Shown: positions 11,868-23,381 of the stretch, one piece after another
Position numbering within the stretch: position 1 is the first letter of the stretch
Layout: the number at the start of each line of letters is the position of its first letter
Assembly (NCBI GenBank): GCA_003427395.1
Contig: BFEA01000733.1
Location: 260,176-324,175 of the forward strand
Length of the DNA stretch: 64,000 nucleotides
DNA from: Chara braunii
Lineage: Eukaryota > Streptophyta > Charophyceae > Charales > Characeae
Reading direction: 5' to 3'
The notes under the pieces: generated by a model
Databases searched by the model: none
Seen by the model: the letters and a program-made list of their open reading frames with translations, nothing else
What the model was told of the DNA's origin: nothing
Made by a program: the position numbers and the translations under genes

Positions 11868-14560
11868 AATTCTCATTCTGCAGCTAGAATGTATTCTCCC
11901 ATCTGCACCAAATGTTTGATACCCTCACAATTAGCATCGTTGATTATCCAATTGGCTAGAAGCAGATAGTTTTATCTGGTTGGATCATTGATACTCAGAC
12001 CTCCTTTTACTCGTGGTTGGGTAATCAACTCCCAGGTCACTTTCGACATCAAACCTTCTTCACCATCTGCTCTAGGTTTCCGTATGAACTTTGCAGAGAG
12101 TCTTCTAACTTGTGCTAGGAGGGAGGGGCTCAATAAGCGAACTGTGCCTAACCTGTGCTAGGAGGAGAGACATCAACGACATTTTTACCACCATGACTTG
12201 CCCAAACAGTGACAAATGAGTAGCAGCGTTCCATGATTTTTTCCTCGTTGCTACCTTATTCTGTAGCGTTTCCTCTTGAATCTCTTGGCAGGAATCCACG
12301 GTAACCATCACACCTAAGAAATGTTCAGCTTCCCCTTTTCAACTCCACTTCATACCCAGTCTGCCTCCAAGAGTCCAAGGTCATTGAGTGGGGCAGAAAG
12401 TAGACAAAAGTTTTCCAATTGACTGCAACTTCTTAGTACCTCGAGTACTCGTCCAATAGATGCTTTAGAGCTTCCAGCGCATTCGAATCATTCCTGCAGA
12501 TAGCAAACAGATCGTCTGCCAAGGCTTTGACTTTGCATTCATCCTTCAAACCTACGATTTCAAGTTTGTGTCTGATATTCGTGGTGATTACTTCCAATTG
12601 GAGGACAAAGAGCAAATGCGTCAAGGGACACCCTTGTCTCAACGATCTTGATAACCGAAAGGGTCTGACAGGATCCCGTTAGCCATACGTGTTGCAGTGG
12701 AGTGGATGTACAACATTATCACCCATCTGCAAAAATTATCGCCAAAACCCATATGACGCAAAGTGGTTAGTACAAAGCTCCAGTTGACTCTATCATACAC
12801 TTTCTCAAGGTCTAGCAGCAGAACTGAGAGAGGTCAATTATCTTTCTCCACGATCTTTAAAGCTTCTATTGCCGTAACTATATTGCCGAAGATCAAGCGA
12901 CCTTGGACAAATGTTCCCTGGTCTTGTCCCACCAAATCCGACAGGTAGTGCGCTAATCTTCTGGCAAGTGTCTTTCCAAGGATTTTGTAGGGAACATTTA
13001 ACCTAAATATAGGTCTTCAGTTCCTGATTTCGTCTCTTTCTCCTTTCTGGTAGAGTAGCGTAATCACCCCATGGCACATATTTGTCGACAGATTGTCACA
13101 TGTGAGGGCATTGTTATACATCTCCAGCAACACCTCCCTAGTTTTCGTCCAGAAGGTCTCGTAGAACTCTAGTATCATATCGTCCGATTCGGGGGCTTTA
13201 CCCCTGGCCATAGACTTCAGAGCCTGGTCAGCTTCTGCGTTTGTTATCGGTCTTCCTAGGTTCAGTCTACCTATCTGGGGTAGCGTAACATCCACCACTT
13301 CCAACAGATCTGTCAAGTATGACTGTCCTGTAGTTAGTTCAGTTGAATTCCGATGCATAGTCAGTATATCGCAGAAATACAACTCGGCGTATCAGTCGCG
13401 TATGTACACATCTCTCGTGAGGTCTTTGCCACTGGAGCTTGCTGGTTGAAGGGATATTGTAGAAGCTTCATTTCCTTATAGTAGAAGTACGGGAGCAACC
13501 TCTAAAAGGTGTTTTTCGTCATTCGTTCTCCTGTCTGAATCCCTTTGCTTCTTGCTTTTTGTCCAAAAGTTGCAACCTATGTCCTTTCTCCATGCACCAC
13601 CAGTGAGCTTCAATTGACCTAGGGGATAGTGAGGTTATCACTCCCTCTGCTTCCGTAACTGCCTTTTCCAATATAGACTCTTCCTTATTGTCGTGAAGTG
13701 CTAAAATACGAGAAAACACACTCAACATATCTGAAATGAAATAAATAAGGGCGGCCCAACATTCTGTCAGCGTACCAAAAGGAAATTGTTTATCTGCCCA
13801 TGTGTCCAACTGATCGCTCACCCATTGCTTAATATCAGGATCCCTCTGTACTGCATCATTAAGTCTAGATATACCTTTGCCCTTCTCTAGGCCCTTTCCC
13901 CATAAGAACTGCAACACCACCGGATTATGATATGAACACAGACATAGTGATGTTGAGACGTCCACCGTATTTGACCATATTGCCTGACTAGTTAGGAAAT
14001 AGTTAGGCGGCGTGGGGATACTCGGCGACCTGAGCCAACTTGTGAAGAGTACCAAGTAAACCCTGGGTTCGAAGGGTTTGTAAGTCTGCATGGGTCAACA
14101 AGATCCAACTCTGATATAATATCCAAGACCTCGTCCAAATCTTTTCCTTCCTTTCCGGAGTTATATAACGGGTTTGCATCATCTAACGTTGTGTTCCAAT
14201 CACCAGTGATGATGATATTTCCGACCTCCGGTAGATAATCTAACAATACTTCAAAATACCTCATTCTCTTCGTCTTTTCTGCAGGTGCATAAAAGCTTAC
14301 CACTGCCCATTCCAATTCTGCTGATGTGAACTTAATCCATGCCCACTTGCCTGATTGGTCAAAATCATAATCTTCAATTATCGCGTCCAGGTTTCGGTGG
14401 ACTAAAATAGTCATCCCTCCTTGAGATTCTGTAGCGGGGGCCTAATCTGGGGGCCATCCCACCATGCTACTAATGATAGGATCTTTTCATGATCCAACTT
14501 CGTTTCCTGTAAACATATAACCTGAACTTTATATAGATGTATCAATGACTTTCACCTAAT
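11868..14560 (-). pseudogene. LINE ORF2: endonuclease and reverse transcriptase
   Basis: The endonuclease starts near 14540 with a VICLQETKLD block (the Glu of AP-type nucleases) and continues with a GDWNTTLDD block at about 14176-14208. A linker region lies at 14091-13519. The reverse transcriptase begins near 13300 with a KSMARGKAPESDD block and a GVITLLYQKGERDEIRN block. It continues through RQGCPLTH near 12640 to Leu-Ala-Asp-Asp around 12511-12522. The post-RT block (SLFGQVMVVKMSLMSLL near 12200, then GGLSINDPTR near 12000) runs up to the break at 11868. In this family the nuclease nicks the target and RT primes from it. Several frames are used and the protein cannot be made whole. Confidence 0.85.
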
Positions 14561-14615
14561 CCTCTTATTCCTCTTCCCTGTGTCCCCCAACCCTCGGACA
14601 TTTCACGCAACTATT

Positions 14616-16833
14616 TTACTCGTTTGCATTATTATCGTTGGCAGTCTGACCTGGTTGGATCCGAACGGTTAGTATCATTGAGCATGATGGCGCTGGGTCA
14701 TTCGTGGTTGCTGACATGCCCGTTTCCCATTTCTCAGTAAGAATGTTGAAAAAGGCAGGGGAGGACATAGACCTTAACTTAGGGATCTTCGTACATAATT
14801 TACCTAGGACGAGGGTCTCTACTTCCCCAAGGAGTTTGATCCTTGAAAGTTTGGGATGGTATTCTCTTGCAAGCCAATCGAAGGGAAAAAGACAGAGGTC
14901 ATTTCTTACTAATCTCGGCAGGGATTCCTGAGACACCCCATCTATAAGCGGTGTGAAAACCTTGGCCTTCAGGCCCGGCCTCTCAACAAAAAAAATCCTG
15001 GTGTCAAAATATCAGGAATATTCCTTACCGCTATTTCGTTGCCATACAGCCTTCGTGTGATGTTAAGGATCTCCAATGGTTGTGGCAGATTGTTGATCGG
15101 TTGAGAAGGTAGAATGGTAGTTGTTGGTGTCGTTGCCCAGGCAAGGACGAAAATTCCTTCCTGTGCTGCTACGAAAAGTAGTGGCAAAAGATGCTTCACC
15201 CACTCCTGATCGCTGCCTTTGGAGTTCGTGTCTTGGCGCCTGCCCCTTTTCCCTGTCGCTGTTGTTATCTTCGCTTCAGCTCTTGCTCCTTGTTTGGGTA
15301 CTGCTAATAAGCGAGCAAAGTGTTCCTCCTCCAATTCCTCTAGGATTCGAAGTTCCCCCATATCTTCGCTAAGCCTGCGGCGTTGCTTCGTCAGGGTGAA
15401 TTTCAAACGCGATCCCGATGTTGACGCTTTACTCTTCTCTCCTCCACAGGCATTAGGTGAACCAGCGCCCCCAGCAGTAAATCCCGATGGTCTCCGCAGT
15501 CCGGCCGTTTCCACCTCGTCCCTTAATAGTGAGCCTCTTTGAACGCTCGATGGGTTCTGCATGCCTGGTGAAAAAGCAGGGTTGTCCCTGAATACCAATG
15601 GCTGCCGGGCTTCGGGCGCACTGGATTCGTACCTCCTCGCGAGGGAGCCTAAATCGCCCTTGTATGAGGGTTGCTTCGTGCTGTTCCCTGGAACCAGAAG
15701 GAGTCCCTGAGTTTGACCGCGTCTTCTTTGACTTGGCTTCCTGTGAGGGTCTAGGTGACATGGCATGACTGTGACTCGAGCCTGCTTGAGAGTTTTGCGG
15801 ATGATGGATGCTTGAAGCTTCACTTGGGACATCACTTCCTGACGGGCTCGGATATCTCTGCCAACGTTGCCGCGTACAGTCATCCGCCAAGTGAAAGTAT
15901 TGTCTACACTTATTACACCAAGGTGTAAGTGCATTCGCCACATTCAATTCAATGAGCTGTCCCAAAAATGTGGTAAAGGAGATCATCTCCTTAAGTATCA
16001 GCAAGTGTGCTACATCAATGTCTATTCGGATATTGATTAATTTTGGGGTCCTCGCATCTCGCTCGAAGGCATAAACCTTCTGAATCTGCCCTATCAAGCC
16101 CTCCACCGCCGACTCCAAGTAGCATTATGCGTCAATTGCCACATCCAGTATCCGAATCAAAAAATAATCTCTCGCGGCTTCCCATTTTGCTTCATGAATT
16201 TCGATCTTGATCATCCATGGCTTGAAGCTGATGCGATGCCATCGTCCATGCAAGGACACCCGCAACTGTTCTTCTAGCATCCACTCCACCACTCTCCTAT
16301 CCTTTGCCACATAGGATAGGACATTGCTTGATTCAATGCACAGTCTCCTTCTTGTCACCGTTGGGTCGAATCTCGCTTCCCCAATCCAAATGTTTTCATA
16401 CGCTCTTATGACGTTTTCCTTCATCTTCTTTGGTAGGTTCTTAGAACCCTCCTGAAATATAACTGTAATTGTCCTCTCCTTCAACCGACTTTACCTTAAT
16501 CTCGTGAACTGACGAATTTAGAGTAAAGTGGGCCTTCGTCCCTTCCACTTTCATCTCTCCTATGTCCCATCTCGAAGGCAGCAGTCCCTCATCGAAGCAC
16601 TTGGAAAGCATTTCCCGAACCCGCTCTTATTCCGCCCAGTAATTAGTCTGGGATGGAGGGGGAGACCGGTTCTGTACATCAGCTTCCTCCTCACCTCCCA
16701 TCTGTGGCTGTGGGGTTTGCACTTCCACTTCCGCTCCAACCATGCTGACACCTCCACCCATAGATGGGGGGGGGTCGGTCGTTTATGGTTGAGCAACTTC
16801 CATTTCCACGTCGTCTAAAACGTGAGGCTCCAT
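14616..16833 (-). pseudogene. LINE ORF1 protein, zinc-knuckle RNA-binding type
   Basis: ORF1 proteins of LINEs bind element RNA. The N-terminal part (16833-16500) is acidic with Gly and Pro. The middle (16484-16125) resembles the DUF4283-like domain of plant LINE ORF1, with a Trp-rich core and an RVSLHGRWHRISFKPW stretch. A Cys-X2-Cys-X4-His-X4-Cys knuckle lies at about 15870-15915. A Ser/Pro-rich linker follows. A frameshift near 15660 moves the frame to the 15943-14969 reading, which holds the charged C-terminal part. The fragment at 14936-14616 may be its end. The DUF4283 link is by general pattern and is less certain than the knuckle. Confidence 0.7.
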
Positions 16834-16984
16834 ATCTTGGACTCTACATCCAACCACGTGTACGATTACCTATGAATGATCATATTGTTGTTCTGAAGCC
16901 CTAAGAGAAGGTTCCTAATTGTTTAAGCCAAACTGTGAAACGTATACATGTACGTCGAATACATGAATATTGAATGGAGTGTCC

Positions 16985-17170
16985 GTGTTCGTAGGTGGAT
17001 CTATTCTTAGGATATCCAGGGCTAACCAATTTGTACAGAGAACTCAGACCTCGACTGTAGGCAGGTTTGTCCCCGCCACAGTTCGTAGGTGGATCTATTC
17101 TTAGGATACCCACGTTTTGAATAGGCAAAAAAAACAACTGTAGGCAGGTTTGTCCCCGCCACAGTTCAAA
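16985..17170 (+). repeat. Interleaved duplications of two short motifs
   Basis: A block beginning TTCGTAGGTGGATC occurs near 16988 and 17083. A second block beginning CTGTAGGCAGGTTTG occurs near 17056 and 17140. The result is an A-B-A-B arrangement with A-rich spacers. Confidence 0.75.
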
Positions 17171-17279
17171 AAGGCAAAAAAACATTGGACTGCGTTTCGG
17201 GCATAGGGCCTGATCGAAATAGGCACTTCTGCCATTTTCTGCACCGTTTTTTTTTGTTTTTTTTTTTTTTTTTTTCCTT

Positions 17280-17590
17280 CTCATGACCTCGACATCTCGG
17301 TCGTGGCCCAGCCCAGCCGAGGCCTAAACATCTCCGCCATGGCCCAGCCTGGCCACGGCCTAGACATCTCAGCCGTGGCCCAGCCCGGATGTAGCCTAGA
17401 GATCTCGTCCGTGGCCTAGCTCGGCTGTAGCCTAACCATATTGGTCGTGGCCCAGCCCAGCCGTAGCCTAGACATCTTGGTTGTGGCCCAACACTGCTGT
17501 AGCCTAGACATCTCGGCCGTGGCCAGGACATCCCCGCCATGGACAGACATCTCGGCCAGGCTCGCCTAGACATCTCACCCGAGGACTGAA
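17280..17590 (+). repeat. 36-bp GC-rich minisatellite
   Basis: About eight imperfect copies of a 36-bp unit carry the cores TAGACATCTCGGCCGTGG and CCCAGCC. On the minus strand the unit is a multiple of three and reads as a 12-residue repeat with a GWAGPRPRCLGY-like core, which creates a 169-codon open frame (17675-17166). I take that frame to be a by-product of the repeat. Confidence 0.85.
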
Positions 17591-17814
17591 AATAACGAGG
17601 AAAAAAGAAAACACAGGGTCTCAGTCGAGGCCGCGACCGCACGTTCGTCAGATTGTGCCGTGCTGAAATCAGCATGGCCCCTGCGCAAGGATGACAGGCA
17701 TAGATAGAGAAAGGGTCCGAATTAGCAATGGCCCATAGTAGCTATGCTTGCAGGGGTCCCCTGTATAGGCCTAGGAGTAGTAGAAGGCAGATAGTGAGAT
17801 GTGCAAAAAAAGAA

Positions 17815-18120
17815 AAGAGAAACCAACGGACAGGAAAAAAGGAAAAACAAAGGGAGAAACCAAAGGTCGAGATCCCACTGGCGAAGAGGATTGTACAAAG
17901 GGAGAAACCAACTGATAGGAAAAAAGGAAAAACAAAGGGAGAAACAAAGGGAGAAACCAACGAACAGGAAAAAAGGAAAAACAAAGGGAGAAACCAACGG
18001 ACAGGAAAAAAGGAAAAACAAAGGGAGAAACCAAAGGGAAAAAAGGAGAAACCAACGGACAGGAAAAAAGGAAAAACAAAGAGAAACCAAAGGGCGAGAT
18101 CTCACTGGCGAAGAGGATTG
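17815..18120 (+). repeat. A/G-rich tandem repeat, about 36-45 bp unit
   Basis: Several copies of a unit built from ACAGGAAAAAAGG, AAAAACAAAGGGAG and AAACCAA follow one another. A 28-base block ending GGCGAAGAGGATTGTA occurs near the start (17869-17896) and at the end (18093-18120), so a larger unit was also duplicated. Open frames here (Lys/Glu/Gln-rich on plus, Phe/Leu-rich on minus) are repeat artefacts. Confidence 0.8.
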
Positions 18121-18761
18121 TAGTAAGTGTTTGAATGTGGACGTGTTTGGAAATACTTCTCCGCAGAACTGTTTCCAGGACCCCACCACCTGAGGAAAAG
18201 GGTCCTGGAAAGTTGCGATTTATTCCACAGAACTATTTCCAAGGACCCAACAGCCCCCCTTTTTTGGCCTGTAAGAGGCCAGGAAAACATTTTCACTTCG
18301 TTCACGGCCTGGAAAACTCCTGCAGGAGGGAAAGTCGCCACGATTTTGTGCCAAGTGGAGAGTGTCAGGGGGGCGACATCTCAAAATTTTATGAGTTTTC
18401 CTCCCCCGGTTGGACGAGAAGGCTTCCGCCCACGGGTCTTGTTCCGAAAGCGCTGCCCCAACGTCACCAGGACAAACCATCACTTTCCTTTTCGGGACGG
18501 TGCGCAGGGAAGTTTCCTGTTACGGAAAATTTTGACGTCATTTGGCCGCAAAACTCGCTCCACGGTGGGTCCCCGTGGAACTCTTTTCAGAGTTTCCAAA
18601 ATTCTTTCACTGTCCATTTTGGCCACATGCCTTTTCCAACAGAAATCTTGTGGGGTCCAAGCCTAAGAACAAAGGTGCCAGGTGGAGCACAGTGAAGAAG
18701 CTAGCCTGCAGCTCCCAGATTTAGTGATAAAAGCCTGTTACTGCGGGCAGCATATATGTAG
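18121..18761. other. GC-rich stretch with overlapping open frames, no recognised gene
   Basis: Two plus-strand frames stay open together (18127-18666 and 18135-18695), and open frames also exist on the minus strand. None has a recognisable domain. The simplest explanation is few stop codons in GC-rich, dyad-rich DNA. Confidence 0.4.
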
Positions 18762-20068
18762 CTTAGCTCTGGACCCCACTGGCCAGCGGCCTAGAAAAGT
18801 TTGGGCACCGGGGTGTTTCCCAGACCCCACTGGGTCTGGAAACCGAAAGTCGGCCTGGAAAGGAATTCCAGACCCCAGCTTGGAAAGAGGTTGCGAAAAT
18901 GGTGACGGGGCGTTTCTACATGGTCCTCGGTCTGGAAAATCGACGTCGATCGGTTTCTTGACCCTTTCCAAGGAGGCAGCCAGTTGCGCAGGGGGGGGGG
19001 GGCATGTCCATCAGTTTCCAGATGCCGGCTTCACGACATGGACCATGCACCCTCGCCGTGGACCATTCTGTGCACCCGAAGGCCGTGGCGGATATTCGTA
19101 TTTTCTCGTGGTGTCGCACGGTATTCCCAAGGGCCCGCCGGTCTGTGGAGTCATGGTCCCTCGAATTCACGAACGTCCCGGTGCACCGTTTGAAATTCGA
19201 ATTTTTGGCGGGGTTCGGACGACGGCCAGCCATGCAGCCGTGACCTTCATTTCGCACACATGCACGGGGAGCTTGATCACTGATTCTGCCATCTCGCCGT
19301 CCACGACCTCTCCATTAAACCCTCGTGCCTTCCGAGGCCCATGTGTGATGCCGTCGCTCATGTCCTTCACGCGGCAGGGCGGCAGGCATGTCAACGGGGC
19401 AGCCAGTTTTGGTGGCATCGGCCGTTTTCTGCAGGGAGGGGCTAGCATTCCAAAGTTGCTCCCATTCCTCCTCCGAAGCGGCCATGCCCTATGGATCCAT
19501 GACGATTCCGTTACCGTAACGACGACGTCGTCAACCCCTGTACACCGCCTATTCTGGCCCTGTCGACCGCACAACCTTCACGAATCCGTGCGACTCACCA
19601 AACCATCGTCCTTCGTCCCCGGCGATGGCTCCCTGTCAGTGCTTGTGTGCTCAGTCCACTCCAGCTACCAATGGTTCGGATGGCACCTCCCACCAACGGC
19701 AGGGAGGGACATCCACCCACGCCCCCAACGGTAATTTCTCGTTGCCTGAGCGGACCCGCTCGGGCCTTACAGCAAAGCACGGCAATTGTGCGGAACCCGC
19801 CACACCGGGTCACGCACGGCCACACACGGACCTGTCCAGGAGCAGTGCGGTACCAGGCCATGGTCCACAACACCCGCCCGACTTGCCTTTTCGGAAAACA
19901 CCCATCGCTGGTTTCCTATTCGGGTATGCCATGCCGTTTCGAGTGTCGAAACTATCGGTCTGCGGTGGGGTCCCTTCAAAATGCGTCAAGTTTTTTCCAA
20001 CCACGGTTGGCCGTTTTTTGTGGCCAACGCCAGTTTCCAGCCGCTGGCCAGTGGGGTCCACACCTTAG
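18762..20068. mobile_element. Candidate non-autonomous DNA transposon with TIRs and CTTAG target duplication
   Basis: The 20-bp sequence GGACCCCACTGGCCAGCGGC at 18771-18790 recurs as an exact reverse complement at 20040-20059. Four bases outside each arm, CTTAG is directly repeated (18762-18766 and 20064-20068), as expected of a target-site duplication. The span is about 1.3 kb. Inside are small dyads such as CCAGACCC/GGGTCTGG at 18820-18839. A 350-codon frame (18682-19734) starts outside the left end and has no transposase-like feature, so mobility would depend on an enzyme from elsewhere. The superfamily cannot be named; a TTA core in the duplication would suit PIF/Harbinger. Confidence 0.65.
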
Positions 20069-20719
20069 GTAAATTATTATTATTATATTTTTTTAATGAT
20101 ATAACGCATCCTTTTTGAAAGGGTTGTGTTCCACTTGGGAGAAGAACGTATCAGGAGAGAACAATCACTGCTTTGTGTTTGTTAGATGTCATTATTGAAC
20201 CGAGGAGCCCTCATCCATAATGATTTACTAGCTAAGCGCCCACAATGCAGGCGGTGTGGGCCATGCTCACGGAAATTAGAAATGTCGCAGGCAACCTAAC
20301 ACAGACCACTCGCATAAACTGAGACAGACTTAAAAAAAATAAAAATGAATCACGACATAATAAATAGTAGCCTTAAACTGGCTACGAAGTCGGAGTTTAA
20401 CTGACGAATTAAAAAAGTGACAAATTGAAAAGAGAAAAAAAAAAGCAGGAGATTGCGCGAGGAGAGACACAGATAGACAAAGAGAGAGAAAAAAAAATAG
20501 GAAGATAGATACATAGATAGATACATAGATAGATACATAGATAGATACAGAGAGAGAGAGAGAGAGGAGCAACAAAATAGCAAAGAATAAAGAAAAAAAT
20601 AGTTGAACACGAGTTGACAAAGAAAAAAAGTTTCATATGAAGATTTTCAGTTCCATTAAAGTAAGTAAGTGGCCATAGTATGATCAAAGCACAATTATGG
20701 TGTAGAGGAATCCACCTTG
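20069..20719. other. A/T-rich spacer
   Basis: This is AT-rich sequence with A-runs and no gene that I recognise. Minus-strand frames full of Leu, Ser, Phe and Tyr are products of composition and of the microsatellite within it. Confidence 0.6.
20503..20565 (+). repeat. GATA/GATACATA microsatellite running into (GA)n
   Basis: Units of AGATAGATACAT repeat about four times and are followed by a short GA run. Confidence 0.9.
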
Positions 20720-21545
20720 ACTTAAAAAACGCAAAAATATTAAATCACCCAGAGACTAACGGTTAGACCGAACAGATGAATAAGATTTTGCAGCAAGTTC
20801 TGCGCATGTACATTAGACCAGATCAAGTTAACAGGGACGAGATGTTGCTCGAGGTAGCCAGTGCATATAATAACAGTTTGCACCTAACCACTTGTCGTAC
20901 TCCCAATGAGCTGCATAAGTCCTTTAGACCACGCACGTCGTTTGAAGGACTCAACGGGGACCAGATTCATAGGCTACCGCCTGGTACTAGGGACTTTGTG
21001 ATACAACACGAGAAGGAGTTAGCTACCATTGTTGAGAACCTTAGGAAGGCCCAGCACAAAATAATAGAACAGGCTAACAAGCACCGCCGCCCGTCATCGT
21101 TTCAAGTAAGCGACCTAGTCTGGGTCAAGTCCAAAGAGTTTGCTCCTAAGAAAAACATGTCACAAAAGTTAATGCTAGCGTAAAGGGAGGGGACTGTGGT
21201 CAGTCCTAAAAGTTAAGGGCGGAGAGGATGGGTTGTCCTATATGATAGAGATCGCCACACACCTCCACACCTACCCTGTGTTTCATGCGTCGAAGTTGTT
21301 GCCGTGTGTAATGAGTCAACAGTTTACATCAAGAAGATTCATGATCCCTCTGGACATGGATGAAAGGTACGACATTGATGGCATTGTAGGTGAAGACGTG
21401 CTCCAAACCGGAGGTAGAGGTCATCCAAGAGACAGTATAAGGTCCAATTTTCTTATCAAGAACCAGAGGACAACCGCTGGTTTACCAAACCTGAACTTCT
21501 AAAAACAACTCCCAACATAGTCTGAGCCTACGAAAGAGATAAGAA
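20720..21545 (+). pseudogene. Gypsy integrase C-terminus and chromodomain fragment
   Basis: The fragment starts inside the integrase core with HPETNG, a TAG where the family has Gln, and TEQMN, so the catalytic Glu is present. It continues through YNNSLHLTT, the AQHKIIEQANKHRR linker and SDLVWVKSKEF (20776-21183). A frameshift moves it to the 21233 frame, with the YPVFHASKLLP block. A second shift leads to a chromodomain-like end near 21370-21540, with FSYQEPEDNRWFT and PELLKTTPN blocks. Nothing upstream of the integrase core survives, so this is a 5'-truncated copy. It is a different family from the element at 3183-11867, judging by the different chromodomain tail. Confidence 0.85.
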
Positions 21546-22160
21546 GGGTAAAGGTTCTTCCTTTGACAGATAGATTTTAAAAGTACCTCGAATTTAGGTC
21601 GGTGGGAGTGAAACGATTTTCACCTTCGCAGTAGCGGATGCAGATCCAAGGGTTCGATCCATAGTTCTTACCTTACCTGTGTACAATACTTGTGTCGAAC
21701 CCGAGAGTTGAACACGTGACCTTTGTATTCATAAAAGTTGGTAGGTTGTCGTAGGTCTGTAGGTTGTAGAGGTTCGATCTGTAGACTTGTCGGGTAGAGG
21801 TCTTAGCGAGTTCTAGAAATCGTAGTTATAGCTCTTCTAAAAGGTCAAGTTTGTGGCTGCAACAGTCCTAAAAGGTCAAGGTCGTAGCTGCTACAGTGTC
21901 AAAGAGCCAAGTCCACAAACTTCAGGAAGGTCCGGAAGTGACCCTTCCAACGTTGCTCACAACAGACTAGAGGCAAGTGGGCAACTGGTGAAGTCCTCCC
22001 TTGCAGAGTCAGCGGTACCCAAACACAATCGCACTTAACATGTTATTCGTTAAAAGGGGATATTATATTTTAGATTGGTACTCGCAAGCTATTAATTTCA
22101 TGTTAAAATCACCATATTTTGGAATTGAACGAAACTTACAATACGAGTAGTGAACCCGAA
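21546..22160. other. Possible 3' flank of the integrase fragment, no gene
   Basis: Short duplications are present: an AAAAGGTCAAG block near 21838 and 21869, and a GTAGGTTGT block near 21740 and 21761. These could be retroelement 3' sequence, but no LTR ends were identified. A GGTTCGATCC stretch near 21650 resembles a tRNA T-loop, but no cloverleaf surrounds it. Confidence 0.4.
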
Positions 22161-22169
22161 GAATGCAAT

Positions 22170-22930
22170 TGACAGAAAATTGAAACTGGACTAGAAATTC
22201 AAGGTAATCACGTACTGAACATGATGGATTTAGTATGGATTTCATTGCACTTCCATAAATTTTGTAACTTAAAAGCCGTTACGGTAAAACATGGAGTTGT
22301 CAGAAATTGAAAGTCAAGAGAAGTTCAACTGTTGCAACTGAACAACAATGTTGAACTCTCGACTTCATTACACCTTGCTCAATTTTGTGTGAGTATTGAG
22401 TCGGACCTATTTTACATGATATTGTAACTTGGCAATGCGTTATTGGAACTCAATCGAAGTGTGACTTTAAGACAATCACATGGTAAACGAGATTGTTTAA
22501 GTATGGATTCCATCGCACTTCGATATTTATGTATTTACTTAAAAGACGTAACTGGTGTGACTTGCATAAATTGGAACTCAATCGAAGAGTAAAGGCAATC
22601 ACACGGTAAACAAGATGGTTTAAGTATGGATTTCATCGCACTTTGATAATTTATGTTACTTAAATGACGTAACTTATATGTCATTGTTCGACATTAAAAT
22701 TCACTCGAACAGTGAACGTAATGAGATGCTAAACGACGAGGTTGTGAATGACCTTAGAGTCTGCATCACACTTCAATTAATTTTTATATCACTGAGCATT
22801 GAGTCAGACGTACTTTACATGGCGTTGTGTGAAGCAGAAATTGAAAGTCAGTCGAAGAGTCAATACAATCATATGGTAAACGAGATGGTTTAAGTATGGA
22901 TTTCGTCACACGTCGATAAATAATCATAAA
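22170..22930 (+). repeat. Degenerate dispersed/tandem repeat, about 125-280 bp spacing
   Basis: A composite block recurs: AATTGAAA or AATTGGAACTC, then CAATCAC, then GGTTTAAGTATGGATTTC, then CGCACTTCGAT, then ACTTAAAAGACGTAAC. The TATGGATT core is near 22216, 22500, 22624 and 22893. The spacing is irregular and the copies are diverged, so this looks like an old satellite-like array rather than a gene. Confidence 0.7.
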
Positions 22931-23380
22931 CTAACATAATATTGTCATAAACTTAAATTCAAGTGAGTACCATAGATTCCGTCTTACTTCAAGAAACATC
23001 GTAATCATGAAAAATTAAAAGTGAAAAATTGTATGCCCACGTGCGACAAACCTTAAAGCAAGATTGAACTACATCTTAATCAAATGTTACCGCAACGAGT
23101 CAACTCAAGATTGAACTACATCAAAATTAAATACTACGAACGACCGTAATCGAAACCTTTAAAACTCTATCATTTAAAAATTTAAAGTTTCTACCAGCGT
23201 CCCCGCATCCAATGAGAATCAAACCCATATAAGGCATTCATTGATGACCCAAAAGCAAGGGTTTGTTGTTGGCCCTACGTCGCCACATTCGAGAAGACCG
23301 AAATGTATTTCATCCTTACAAAGCTACCGACACCTGTCAAGGACTTGCCGATGGTGTCACACACACAACATGTCACTTTC
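22931..23380. other. AT-rich spacer, no gene recognised
   Basis: I find no conserved coding content here. Short open frames near 23241-23510 overlap the minus-strand remnants that follow. Confidence 0.4.
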
Positions 23381-23381
23381 T

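Larger units (their letters stand above)
11868..16900 (-). mobile_element. Degenerate LINE (non-LTR retrotransposon)
   Basis: Read on the minus strand, this has a first ORF with a CCHC knuckle and a second ORF with an AP-type endonuclease and reverse transcriptase, the layout of plant L1-like LINEs. It is about 5 kb. The first ORF begins at an ATG near 16833. The element is cut at 11868, where the possible chromovirus LTR begins, while its post-RT coding sequence is still running. The 3' UTR and poly(A) tail are missing. The missing part was not found on the other side of the chromovirus. Several frameshifts and stops make it inactive. Confidence 0.85.

Noticed and set aside
17722-18193. Phe/Leu-rich membrane-like minus ORFs and Lys/Glu-rich plus ORFs
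   Set aside because: They derive from an A/G-rich tandem repeat.
18127-19734. Long plus-strand ORFs including one of 350 codons
   Set aside because: Several frames on both strands are open at once, no domain is visible, and the longest frame crosses the left end of a TIR element.
21640-21670. tRNA-like T-loop GGTTCGATCC
   Set aside because: No acceptor stem, D-arm or anticodon arm can be placed around it.
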